Shown piece after piece: positions 10,199 through 23,447 of a stretch of DNA of 64,000 bases. The position numbers and the translations under genes are program-made. Each line of letters begins with the position of its first letter. The stretch's first letter is position 1. Source of the DNA: Penelope pileata. Its lineage: Eukaryota > Chordata > Aves > Galliformes > Cracidae. Location: NCBI GenBank assembly GCA_013396635.1, contig WBMW01002341.1, positions 471,863 through 535,862 on the forward strand. The letters are read 5' to 3'. The notes under the pieces were generated by a model. The model had not been told where the DNA came from, did no database searches, and was given only the letters and a program-made list of their open reading frames with translations.

Positions 10199-12016
10199 TA
10201 TTAGTTACAATAAATGAGTTATATAGAGATAATTAGTGAATGTATGCCAAATTAGTACCCTTATGCAGACTGGAAACTAAATAGGTAACCTATTTGAATT
10301 GACAAAATAAACAATAAAACATCTCAAGCAGAACTGGAGTTTTAATCCAAAATCTGAGTCCCAACCTATTGCTGTTATTCTATTATTCTTTACAGGCATT
10401 TCCTTCTATGTAGCTTCTATGCAGCAGGACAGACTTTAATCTTTTCTGCGTACAATTCAGCAGCAAGGGTATGTTCTAGCTCAGAACATTTTTCTATTTT
10501 TGTTTAATCAGTAGATTCATCCTAAGTAACAAAACACAATCTGGACTTTTAATCAAGCTGATTTAAGTCCCTTCTTTTAATTACAACCAGACAAACAATT
10601 AGAAGCAGTGGAAGTTAGAGGAGATATAATAATAGCTGAATTTGACTCATTTCCTTGTTAAAACAAAAATGTTATTTTTTCTACTTTATTTTTCATTGCA
10701 CCAACATCAACATCTGTACACACACTAAATATTTTCAAGTCAATATTTTAATAACATTAAAATCCTGCTTAATTAAAACAGCACAGTTCAGTTTTTCCCT
10801 GAATTATATTACCAAAAACGCTTCTCAAATATCATTGCCAAATGGCTTATTCAAATCTCTACAGAAAGGGCACTGCTCATTGAGAAATAGTGTCAGATCT
10901 GCGCTGTCAAAATTATCCACAGGGGACACATTTTACCATCTCATAATGTTTCTAAACTTTTTGAAACACTTCTGTGGTCTCATAAAGATTTCCCTTGATA
11001 CCCTGTAAACAAAAGGTCACATCTGCATTTATCCAGGTCCCACAGTCATAGCAGATTTATCACTGCAATACCTGAAGAAATGGCATAGGAAAGCAAGCTG
11101 GAGCACTCTATTTCACCTCAACTAGCCATGGCCTCCAGCTCTTACTTTGCTTATTTTGTGGTGCTTTTTCTCCTCTGAACAGAACTGAAAACAGGGCTTG
11201 CTAGAACTTATTTGGTTTGTTTTCTGAATCGCCTACACCATACAAATAAAAATATTAGAGCAAAATCAAACTGTAAATAAGCATGAGCAACAGACACTGA
11301 ATTTTCTTCTAGGTTTGGCTGATAAGCAGTCTTGTTTAGTCTAAAAAGCTAGTTATCCAAAGATACATTTTTGGCACAGAAAAGTCTGGAAGCATCAAAG
11401 TAGTAGAAACAGTTTGAAACTTCTTAAGTGAGCCTTTACATTGCACAATACAGTGTTATTCTAAATCAAATAGCAGAGACGTAATATTTGTCCTTTCTGA
11501 TTTGTATACTTTGGGCATTTGACAGAACTTTCCGTGCAGTTTGTTTTCTCTGCAGTGTCAATTCTCTCTGCTGTCTGTACTGGCAGCCAGCACCAGGCAG
11601 AAGCTAAGGACCAGAAGCTATTTTTAAGCTTTTCTTCGATCTCTCCCTGCTTCCTTTAATTGGCTAACTTCAGGTCCACATTTTCCCTTTAAGCTAGAAA
11701 TTGCTGAAGCCCTTAGTGTTAGGTTTTAGCAACAGATGGTACACTTCCCTCTGAGTTAATTCTGAACCAGCATCTCAGGGTTGAGATTGCTAAAGGTGCT
11801 ATCTTTCAGCAGAGATCCTGATTTTTTAATCATTACCAGTCCAAAGCCTACTCTAAAGAAATGTTAAGCTGTGTTGTGCCACTACTGTGTCAAACAACTG
11901 CTTCAATCCATCTTTTCAATCCGTCTAAGAGAAAGACGTTACCAGAATGCAGAACATACAACAGTGAAACAACATTAATTGAAGAATGATTTATGATTTG
12001 CCACTGATTACCAAAC

Positions 12017-12048
12017 AAAAAAAAAAAAAAAAAAAANCAAAAAAGAAA
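12017..12048. repeat. Poly-A tract containing an N
   Basis: A20, then N at 12037, then a C and further A-rich bases. The ambiguous base reflects homopolymer sequencing trouble, so the tract length is uncertain. Confidence 0.9.
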
Positions 12049-12119
12049 ATCCTGCAAATTCTTCTCAACGCCACAGAAGTCTAGCTTTCCTCAACCTGGA
12101 GTTCAGATAAAAACAAATA

Positions 12120-12320
12120 ATATAAAAACAAAGAAAAATAAAGGTGGAAAGAAAGAGAATGGGGAAAAGGATAGAAGGTTAAGACAATGGGATAGAGTTA
12201 AAAGTAAAACGGGAGAGTTCTTGGCTGATAAAAATGGGGAAAGCAATGGAGGAGTTCATGGAAGCCTGACAGGATGAGTAAAACAATGAAAGAAAGAGAG
12301 AGGCAACGGGAAGGGCAGAG
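12120..12320. repeat. Purine-rich low-complexity stretch
   Basis: About 200 bases dominated by A and G on the + strand (blocks such as GGTGGAAAGAAAGAGAATGG), with few pyrimidine runs. It is imperfect and interrupted, so not a clean microsatellite. The 63-codon - frame at 12256-12447 is a by-product of it. Confidence 0.5.
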
Positions 12321-15150
12321 AGCACAAAATTGTGTACTCCAAGAAAATGCCACTAGACCAAATTGTAAAACTGAGATCTGATGTTAGGAAATTCAATAAA
12401 CTCTGGGAAGATGTTGACAATTCAGCAGATGGGCACAATAAATACATATTTTTAATTTAACAGGTCCTTACTGTAACTCCAGTATTAGCACCATGGGTTA
12501 TGAATCTTTTAAAAATAAGGAAATAAAGGGAAAAAGGAAATGAGCTTGGCTCTCAGTGTTCTTGATTCCTTGCATGAAGAGCAAAATTCAATTGAAATGT
12601 TTCCTGGGGCAGAAAAAGATTAAAAGAAAATTAATGGTACTCTATGGGCATAAATAACGCTTCATAGGGTTCGTCTATGGTTATCATAGCTATAGGCTAA
12701 ATAAAATATTAAGTTTGACTAGAAAGTTTGAATTATATGATGGTCAGCTGTTCTTGCTTCTTTCTGTTGCATAAATGAATTCCATTGCATCAATGAGTAA
12801 AGAATTTTAACCGTAATGAGCCCTGCCATTTTCACCTCTGACAAAAATTTCCATATTCAGGTATCAAGAAGTTAGAAAACTTGTTATTGGGCTGGGATTT
12901 TTTTTTTCTCTCCTCAAGAGATGTTGTGAATGCTTAATGTGCACAGATCTTTAACACAGCCATTGAATTCTCCCAAAGGTGTTCTCATTTGCCCTTAAGC
13001 TACTGTCTTTTGAGCACATTGACCTTATTTATGTCCAATATTTTCAAACTAACATAACATTACACAGAAATTACTTTGTAAGGAACCCTCAAATTTGTCT
13101 GCAAATAAGACAGTTTACTATAGTAATTTAAAATTAAAATTCAATCACTTATTCCCATTAATTAGATTTGCGGAGCAACTGGGAACTTTTAAAACATGCA
13201 TAGCATGATAACTAATCTTTCCATTAAACATTCTGTGATCTCCTTTACTCATTTCAACCAAAAATTCACCATGTTATCACTACCTCCTTCAGCAGTTCTC
13301 TTTCTCTTCATCTCTTTCCTTCTCTCCCTCTACTGTTCATGTATCCTGTAGTTCACTTACTAGCTAAAATTCTGCCATTCTTATACACCAAATATAATTC
13401 AGGAAAAGTTCCCAAAAGATGAAAAACAAGCAAACAATTTTTTTTTTTTGTTTGTAGGTAGAGTGGACCTGATTTTAACTTGTTTTTTCCTCTGGCAGGG
13501 CCTCATATTTTCTAAGAAGAATGTCTATGTATTAGTTGCCACTTTGTGATATGAACTGTTAGAATAACAATATTCCTATTTATGGTATGAAAGTGAGCAA
13601 TCCAATCATTGTGAAAAACACAGACTATAAAACAACATAACAGTTACTGTATAAAACCAGAAGGGACTCATATGCTTCTTTTCTTAAGGCAGATAAACTC
13701 CTGTGACCTTTCTCACTACACAATTTAAAAAGCTGAAGCACTAAAGAACACACAAACTCCTGGTCTTACAGGACACGATGAGAAAAAGCACCTACAGAAC
13801 CAACAGCTGAGAGTACATCAGGGCACACAGGCTGGAAGAAAGCTATCATTCACAGTAAGAGGTTCCCCGCTTAGGGAAACCAGGACTACGCTGGCATGGC
13901 AATATGCATCTGTCCTACGAGCTAGACACAACCCTGGAGAGTCAAATTATCTGCTCAAGTTAAATAGTGATGTTCCATCATTAAATAGCTTTATTCAGAA
14001 TTAGTTAATTAGTTTTCTCCAAAGATGCTTACAAGGCAAATAGGGTGATGGTTTATTAAATCAGCAAGATAATATTTGCATTTAAAATCAGTCATAACCC
14101 ATTCTCCAGTCTGATCATTGTCTTGAAAATTCAAAATCTTCAGGGAATAAATGAATACTAGTAAACTCACTGCACAAATAACTTAAAAATGTTTTCCCAA
14201 AATCCAGTTCAGCTTTGGTGTTCCTGTTTCTATACATACTTTATTTCCTATTTATAGACAAATTGCATGATGATATACTTCAAACAGAGAATGGCGTTCG
14301 TGGAGCACCAAGAATGATATCCCAGTGCCACTCCCTAGAAGTGCGTAAAGGCCATCACAATATGGTATCATAAAACAAAATGTTTTTTATTATTTTCTTG
14401 CATGGCATATCCATAGCATTGCAAAGAAAGCTGTGACTCTTCAGATGATCTCCCCAGAAACCACACTTTTTGAGGCTTGAAGTTATAACTTACCATATCA
14501 TACTGTAGTCATTACCTTGAAAGGCCAGCCATATGACTTGTGAGTGTGGCCAGAAGTTTTGGACATGGACAACTTATTTTCCATGGAAGAGTTTTCTGGA
14601 CATAACTACTAAACATTCAACTGACAAATTCAGAGTTCTCTTCTGCACTCAGGGTTAGAGCTCCCACTCACTACCCTACTTGAGTTAATAGAATACACCT
14701 GACAAGAAATGAGCAGCTTTCTAAAATTTTAAGCAATTTATAGTGTCCACCAAGTGCAGTAAACGGTATCATTAGACTTGTAATTTAAATCTTTTAAAAA
14801 AAAATCATAAGAACGCAGGTTTATGTGCTATGTATGGTCACCAACAGCATGCATGGATTGTAACAGCCTGTTTTAAAATAATTTCATTTGCATTCCAAAA
14901 TGCAGGAGCAGGAATAGAGCAATGCAAGTGCACAGATAAATATCAGCCAAGATAACCTCAATCTGCTAGAAATAATCTCACAAAATTATGAATTACCATT
15001 ATTTGTGAAAATTGATTATATTTGTTCACTTAAACATAAGGCCTGATTACTTTAGTGGCAGGTAATCAGCATTCACTGTAAAACATCTTGCATAAACATT
15101 CCCTGTACTTGGAGAAGATTTAAGAACTAGTATGGCTTCACTCCACTCAC

Positions 15151-18100
15151 CTCCACCAAATCTTGAAGTTGATTTCTCGTTTTGGACATTGACAAAAATT
15201 TGCTACCATGCAGTCCAGATAAACAACACAAACCTTGAAAGGATAACTTTTTCAGCTCCAGGTGGCAGGTCCCTCTAGTCTGATGATCTTTTCTTTCCGT
15301 AAATTGAATTTTTATGAATAAATTTATTACAAAGATTGTGGATATGTAGGCAAAACAAGGCTAACTTCAACAACGTGCAGTGCCTAAAGACAATTTTGGC
15401 CACAGTAATATGTCAACAACCTCTTTTTCCCTACACATTGCTCTGGTCCAATCCTAAATGAAGTTCCTTCCAGGATTCATTCTACTGGTGCTTCTGAAAT
15501 TTAAACAGAAAATAATTCATACAATGCTTAGACTATAAATTAAAAGAATTATGTTGAAAATTTCCCCATCCTCACACACCTCAAACTCAGTCTGGATTTT
15601 AATTTAATTATTCAAATGAAATTATTCCACCCTTCCATTGTTTGATAAAGAAGGTGAGATCTACGGAGTGTTAAAAACAGAGCAAAGTATGGACAAAGAG
15701 GAATGTGACATCTTAGATCAATGAGAACACCTTAGAGAATGTCTTCAGACCATTTGGACAGCCTTCACAAGCTGTAGCAATGGACCGCACAGGGTGGACA
15801 AGTTCAGCTACTTGAAATCCATCTCACCTTTCATGTACCAAGCCTGTATTTCTGGAGATGTGTAGGTACATCCCTCCCAGTAAAATTATGGGTACACTAA
15901 GCACTCAGAATAACCTTTGAGGATGTATGTGGTTGTGAGCAACCTACCAGGGTAAGCACATACTTCTTACACAACAAAAAGCTAAGAGGGACTTCAGAAA
16001 GGAATTCACAAAAAGCAGGGTACAAAAAGCAAAAGGTTTCCCTAACAAGATAGAGGAAGGAGAGATGCCTAAGCCCTAAGAATTCATAACCAAAAGTTCA
16101 GTTGTTAGAACATTCACCCACAATGTAAGAAAGCAGCTTGATCTCCATGCTTAGCCTCAAGAGATTTGATTCTCCCAACAGGGTGCTCCAATTAGCAAAT
16201 TTTTTCCTACTGCGGAGTAGAAAGCTTTGATCTCTCCAATTGAAGCTATTTTACTTTGCCGGGAACAAGAATGCTGCAGCTGCACTGTTGCAGCTCAGTA
16301 TTGCAGACAGCACTTGGGAAGAGAAAGAAGAGTTGATCCAATAGTTGCTCAATATACCTACAATGTATTAAAGCATAGACCAGAATGCAAACTACTTCTC
16401 CCAGGCATATGTCTTAATGGTTATACTACACAGACAAACTCTCCTTACTAGTAAATTAAGTCTAATATGCTATGAAAAATGCAACAGCTTCAGAGGAACA
16501 GGCAGGGAGCATTACTGATATGCAAGACAATCTTAGGTAGGTCACCTTCTGGGAGCTGAGTGGATGGGCAGTCCTCCCTCCTCAAGCAGAAGAGTGCACA
16601 GAATGTTTTCTGAGTCCTGGGGGACAGCTCTTCTTCATTGAAGAGGTAGCAGTAGCCAATGAAAAAGAGCAGCTTTGATCCAATGTGTGCTTCAAGCAGT
16701 TGTTACAGACAAGCAACAGTTAATTCACAGATCACAAACAAAAGCAAGCATGAGAAGAGCACCAAGCTGCACAGGAGTGCATCCCACAGTATTTAGCTTC
16801 AGAAATGTATGCACCTCCAGGAAATAACAACAGCTAAACAGATTTTTGTGGTGATAAACTTTGCACTCAGATGTCCAAAGAAGCATCCCTTTGCAGATCT
16901 CTCTTCTGGACTCATAGGTCTCAAACAGCTCACATTAAGTGTCTGTATTGTGGCACAGGACTCAACAGTCTAAACAGTTGGTACCTAAGGATATGAATCC
17001 CTGATTTCAATTAAGGGTTGAATAGACAAGTCTATGGAGTGGTTTGAGATCTTTTGATGGAACATAACAGGAAACATTTACACGCACTGTTCTGATGAAT
17101 GAAAGTGACCCTGTCATGTTTAATGAGAGGAAATATATGTTACATGTTATAAGCGAAAAGGTTCTCATCTTGCAGCAGATATGAATTTAAGCATGCACAC
17201 ACAACTGCATGATCAAGGCCTTAAGGAAATTGTAACAAAATGGTATTTACAACATACCGCTTAAGAACAGCAAAAATCTTGTATATGATGATGAAAACTC
17301 TTAAACATGATCTTATGAATACTTTTGCTCTGCTTTTCTGCTTTTGCATTATGCTCTGTTTCTATGCTAAGATATGGTACTTAAATATTCAAAATTGTTT
17401 TGTAGTTTGACCTCTAAGGTGCCACCTTCAAACCTCAATTCCTTTAATTGCTACTTGACACTGTGGGAACCAGCCTGGCTTGCAAAGGAGGCCAGGTGAA
17501 TCCCCAAGGTTCAGTGTTCTGTTTAATTTCTATACTCAGACACTAACTGTGAGACCATTTGGCAGCAGCAGTTTATAAAGCTTCAAATAATTAGTTTTTG
17601 CTAAAATGGGCGGAGATAGTAGGAAGAACATAATACAGAAGACTATAACCAAGAAAATCCAACAACTTGCACTTCTTCAATGTGTCCCACTTAGAAACGT
17701 TTAAAGAGAACTTTGTCAGCTAAGCTTGCACCTCTGTATTCCCTCACATTCCAGTTAAAAGCAGGCCAAGAGAAAAAGAAAAACCTTTCAGAACAGGAAC
17801 GTGTACAAAGACAAACAAAATCTCAGCAATTAAAAATGGCAGTGAACGAAAGAGAATTGAGGTAGTCGTTTTCTCTTTACATATTTTATACAGATCCATG
17901 TTTGTATTCATTTTTGGTGAATTTTTTCAGTATTCATTAATGACTAAGAAGAAATGCAGCTTTTCTGAAATCAACAGGAATTTTTACGATAATTCTGCTG
18001 GAGTCAAGATTTTATACTTGTATCTTTGTCTTCTAGTTCTGAAGAAAGTGGTCTGTACTGACACAAGCCACTGAATTGGGTATATCTCAACATCAAATGC

Positions 18101-20499
18101 AAAACCAGGAGGACTGGGGATGACAAGGACAAACAATCCACTAGATGACCTGTGTGTCTCAGAAATTACCTGTCGAACTGGGGAGTGGTGACTCGAAGCT
18201 GTCAGCTACTAAGACACTGCAGATGCAACAGAGTCTTAAAAAAAACCAACACTGCAGACCTGCCTAAAATATGGTACTGGAAGCGGAAGCATATTCTTTA
18301 GGACCAACTCTTCACTTATTTGCCTGCTAACATTTATTTCAACTGCTGAGCTGGACTCAGCATCATGCTGAGTATAAAAGATTCTTGGAAGACATTCCTC
18401 TCCCATGCAATTGACGCTCAGCACATGGACAGGTCCTTTCGTGGAAATTCCTAGTCAATTACCAAATTTTTATTTTCAATTTTAAACAAAGTAATTCACA
18501 TCTAATTCCTTTCTCTGCTGTTTTTACTTTCCTTTTTAATCTCCAGAAACTACGTTTCACAAAATCTATAAATAAAAAAAATTAGGTACCAGTTACTTCG
18601 TTTCTTTTTGGTGAATATTTGACTTAAGGTACTCTTAAAGTATTTGCTTATATTTAAGTGAAAAATGAGAGATAGTGAGCTGGAATTTACTGCTTTGATT
18701 CATTACCAAGCAGAAAACAGATAACTGGGGATTCTCACAGCAACCTTTCTATTTTATGTAGAAGATAACAGAAAAGGGGTAAAAGGACAGATGGTCAGAA
18801 GAGACACTTTCCTGCTGTTTCTCAAATAAATCAGCACTTTGTTGCCTCAGCTTATGAGTTATCCTCATACATCCCTCACTAGTATATCAAAATGCAGTAA
18901 CAGTCTGCAGTCAGAGGTGGACTTGCTGGTTCCTGCTGGTGCTGAGTACAGCTTAGATACACCATCTCTGGTGGGCAAGAACATATTTCCTGCATATCTT
19001 AAAACATTAAAATTCACCAAATATACAAAATTGCACAGGAATTCCATGTACTCAACTCAAAAAGTCAGAATCACACATCTAAGATTTCCAATGACCTCTC
19101 CTATAACAAGAGCTGATTTTTAAACCAAAGATCAACGAAACAAACAAAAAACCTAAACACTTGTTATTCTGCTGGTTTCTTATTCCAGTTGGGGTACAAG
19201 ACATTACAGTTTTTGCCGATGCTAGCATGGCTCCTAAATACCTACAGTTTAATGATCTAACATTTTTGAAAAATTTCAGTTATTTCCCAAAGTTTTAGTG
19301 ATTTACTCTGTATTTAAGAAAACAACAACAACAGAAAAGCACACAAAGAAAGCTCTCTAAATCTCTGTCTGTTGTGGCCAATGTAGTACAGGAATGTCCT
19401 GTCCTGATACTATTGGTATGATTAAGTTATTGTTTTCCTATTAGTCTAAATGCAGACAATTTCAAGTGAACAAACACGGTACCTGTAAAAGAAAACCCCA
19501 GCACCTCTTCTTTCATGAGATTCTTCTAGACTATTAAGCAGAATTTCTTTTATTACTGCTAAATTACATATATAATAGACAAAATAACCTATGTCAGGAA
19601 AAAATAAGAAATGCACAAAAATGAGTGACACTGTGATTGAAAAGTTCTTCAGTATAAACTGTTGGCTGCTATGTTATCAACAGATGGCAATCTACCCATA
19701 AGAAACTCACCCTCCCTATGTCTTGTACAGATATCTCCTTACACTACCATCTAGTTGGTACTCAACATGTAAAGTCAGATATTTTACAGAGCCATAAAAG
19801 AAAATATGTATATATATCTGATAGTCTTATGTTCAAAAAAGTGAATATATTTTTACGTTAATCACAACACAACTCAAAAGAAACGTTTAAGATCATGTTG
19901 CATACTTTCCATAGTGTGCATCTCAGTTCAATGTGCTTACAAGCACTTCTGCATACCCATGCATATACAAGACCATCCAGCAGCTATTTTTTGTATCTTA
20001 AGTTTAAACACCGTTTAAATTAAGACTCAGTTTCCCAACAAAATATTTACATACAGCTCAAGAGATTATCATCTACAAAATACCTGACTTTGCAACATTA
20101 TTTTAGAATAGTCTGTCCCAAGATGGTTTTAATAAGAGCAAAGTACAGTAAAGGACAATTGAGTCTATTTGAACATATTGTGAAAGCCTTTCCCTTACAA
20201 CACCTAAATTATGATAATTATATATTTCATAGTAACTAACAGCCAACTATACTTTATATTTGGCTTTATACTGAACTTTCTGCAGGTGATGCAGTAAAAA
20301 TTAACGCATGTTATTCAATTACTACTTAGAAGCATTTACTATGTGATAGCAGAATGGTGATTCCAGTGAATGCACTAACATTTTATTAATCACATGGTAA
20401 TTATTGTAACAAATTTCAATACAGATTGTATTGGGGGATCATAATTCTAATCAGCATCTTTCATTAAAATTCTTGTTAGAGCCAGACAGTTATCAACAA
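15151..20499. other. AT-rich noncoding DNA
   Basis: No recognisable repeat and no supported gene. One - strand exon-like spot lies at 15151-15202 (see findings). The 74-codon + frame at 16227-16451 begins at a TTG, is Cys-rich and matches nothing I know. Confidence 0.55.
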
Positions 20500-20930
20500 T
20501 CGAGATGAGATACTCTTTGCCAATTGCTGGTAGTGGAAACAGTACGAGACCATGAAAATCTGGAGTAAGAGGAGCAGAGTCTACCTCTCTGTAGAAGTTT
20601 CCAAGGAAAAGACAGCTGCACACAGTGACAGTGGTGAGCAGAGAGCCCGCTGCTGCTCCTCAGGCCTATCAAAGCCATTGAGATCACTGGGTCGGGTTGC
20701 CCCTGTCCTTGTCCCTCAATGAGAAGGGACAAGTCTCCTGATAATTACTTTTGCTGCCCTGTGAGGCCCACGAGACAATCAGACCTACCACAACTCTCTA
20801 CAACAGCTTTATTTGCTTTATGCTCATGTATAATCACCACTGTTAAAAGCAAAACAACAGCGACAAAGTCCCAGAAGTGCCTAAGAGACAGGGAAGGGAT
20901 AAAGACAGCTCACTCTATATAACAACATGA
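20500..20930 (-). mobile_element. Possible decayed LTR-like block
   Basis: On the - strand a TATATAGAG box (about 20910-20918) is followed about 100 bases later by AATAAAGCTGTTG (about 20801-20813). A less AT-rich stretch then runs to about 20500. A TATA box, poly-A signal and downstream region at this spacing are what an LTR would show. I do not recognise a family, see no TG...CA ends or target duplication, and find no internal retroviral sequence. A decayed gene 3' end is an alternative. Confidence 0.25.
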
Positions 20931-22926
20931 CAAAGTATGACTTCTGTATTGGCAATTTCACAAGACTAATTACTTCTACAACAGACAGTAACTTGCATTC
21001 AAAACATCAACTTATGTTCATTCACAGTCATAATATCTGTCAGATTTTTATTTTTATTTATTTTCAAATTTGGTGGTTCTTTTTGGAGAGGGAGTGAGGT
21101 AGCAGAGTACATATGCACGATTCCTACCATATTTTGCAATCTTTCAGAACATTACAATAGTAATTACATTCTTCTTACATACTGGAATTGGAAGCAGTGT
21201 CAAGACCAATAAGTCTTTGGGCCCATATCAGTAACCAAAATTAACAACCAAAAAGTAACTCTTACTTTTGATAGCAAACATTCCATTTATTGCTTCAGCA
21301 TGAGTGAAGCAACAGATCTGGTCACAGAGCTGTGATTCTATCTTGCTTTAGAGATAGCAGCTTCCAAACAGCACTGTCAACCATGGTTACACAGTAGTAG
21401 TCTGATACCTCTCCACCAAACTTAACAAAGCTATAATAACATGGCATTGATGCAAAGCAAAGGAGAACGATGCTCCTGCGTTTCCCTTTTAAAACACAGT
21501 AACACGAGAACATGAGATACTCAGAAGTATCATTTTAGAATCTGGAATTACAAAGAAACTTCATCATGTCCTCATGGGGAGAAGGTTGTAGCAGCCTACA
21601 TTAGCATTGTAGAAATTCTCCAGTAGAAGCAAACTGCCTACTTTGCATGCTAAAATCAAAGAACAAGATAGCAAACAACCTGGAATTTATTCAGCTGAAA
21701 GACAAAAAGCAAAAAGCCTTGAGGAAGTTTTATAATCACAACCTTATCAACTGACAGACAGGATTTTATGAGAAATGTGCGTGTGAGTGTGTACGGTTTC
21801 CAAAGAGAAAATGATGCAAGCCATTAAATATATTTGAGAAGAACTATACTATGCAGCTGCATAAAGTAGGTAATTTTAAAACAAGACACTAATATAGTAA
21901 GTTTAGATTCAAATAAGGTTATCCAATTTCTCCTCTCCTACATAGATGGAAAAACCCCACACAATAAAGCTAGGAATATGCATGCAAGACTGACGTTGTA
22001 CTATAATGAGACATTAAAATCAATTATGTTTTAGTATTCACTTTGTTGTAAGCATTTGAAAAAAAAGCATCAGTGTGAGACAGCTTTTCTACATACAAAG
22101 CTTATTAAAAGCCAGTTAGAACTCTGCTGTGCATTTTTGCTGAAAATTGGAGAACAAAGGACACGTTAAATCATTCACCTGTTCTAAGAAGCACACCAAG
22201 GCTTACTTGAGGGGAAAAAGGTCCACATCTTACATACTTAAAATATTAGACATATTTCATGAACATATTGTATTTTTATCTCAAGTACACTCTAAGCATT
22301 TTATTTTTAAAATTAACTGAATCTCTTCACTTTTAGGAATTCAGTTATATTTCCCCGTTGCTAGTGAGCAGATGCAACATACTCAAAAAAAACAAAACAG
22401 TTTCAACTATGTTTTGAAGCAAATTATCTAACCCGTAGCTACACAGCAGCTGGGATTTACTTTTCTAAATAAAAATTTTATGCTGGCAGCATCAGTTCTG
22501 CTTCATTTGTGATAGACCCTCAGATTTTTTTTGTGTGAAAACAAATGGAAAGAGAACACCTGGTAGCTGTCATGTCAAAATAATGTATTTCAGCCCGTGG
22601 CACCCTCCATACCTAGGGACTTCTTGCATAATGACATGAGAACTTTTCAGTTTTAGCCTTCTACCCCAAGAGCTTTGCAATAGCCTGCTGCTCATAATTT
22701 TATATAAATACTAGGCAATGATTCCCTCACTACTAAACTATTCTGGAATTTTCATCCAGTAACAAACACAACAGAGAAATCATTCTATCAAGGCAGATGT
22801 TTGCAACTCTTGAAAATGCTTTGTGTCACTTCTCAATTTTTGTGTTACAAAGTTTTCAAAAACTATTTTAGAGCATATTCCTACCTATACTACCTTGCCT
22901 TAAAAAAAAATCTTCCCCCTCAACCT

Positions 22927-22949
22927 TTTTTTTTTNNCCTCCCCCCCCA
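22927..22949. repeat. Homopolymer junction with ambiguous bases
   Basis: A T-run meets NN (22936-22937), followed by CCTCCCCCCCC. The N's mark unresolved sequence. Confidence 0.9.
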
Positions 22950-23430
22950 TTTTTTATCCCATTTTAAAACCACACAGGGCTTTTCTGGTCAGCGAATACA
23001 AAATACCTCAGAACCTAGACTACCATGAGCGACATTCAGGAGTTTGACAGTATGCCTCATGTTTGACTTTTGATTTCAAGCAGTCTTAACTTTGGGATTT
23101 TACTATCTCCCTTTTTTCCTTTCTTTGTTCCACTTCACCCCCCCCCCAACATGCACTTACTTGAGTGACCTGCAAAGTTTATTCCACTAGTCCATCCTCT
23201 TGCCAGCTTGATCTCAGAACACAGCAATGAATGGTGCTGATAGTGAATAAGCCGCAATACCGCATCTCTTCTTTACTTAATGCATTATGAGCAGTGCTCT
23301 GACATTCCCTCCAATGTTTTCTTAATCTCATCTTAATTATATTGAAGCATTAACAGAATAAATAAAACTTCTCATGGTATGAGAGATGGCATTTGGTTAT
23401 ATTACGGCAGCATTTTAATTTAAAACAAAA

Positions 23431-23447
23431 TATATATATATATATAT
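23431..23447. repeat. TA dinucleotide microsatellite
   Basis: A short perfect TA run flanked by A-rich sequence. Confidence 0.9.

Larger units (their letters stand above)
10199..15150. other. AT-rich noncoding DNA
   Basis: No supported gene. A 117-codon + frame at 10655-11008 has the Phe/Ile/Asn/Lys-rich composition expected of AT-rich noise. It also contains a poly-A with an ambiguous base (12017-12048), a purine-rich stretch (about 12120-12320), pyrimidine-rich DNA near 13295-13335 and a T10 run near 13439. Confidence 0.6.

Noticed and set aside
10655..11008. 117-codon + strand frame.
   Set aside because: Phe/Ile/Asn/Lys-rich AT-driven composition, no domain, no codon bias or splice context.
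16227..16451. Cys-rich 74-codon + strand frame.
   Set aside because: Starts at TTG, has no signal peptide or conserved Cys spacing I recognise, and no supporting splice sites.
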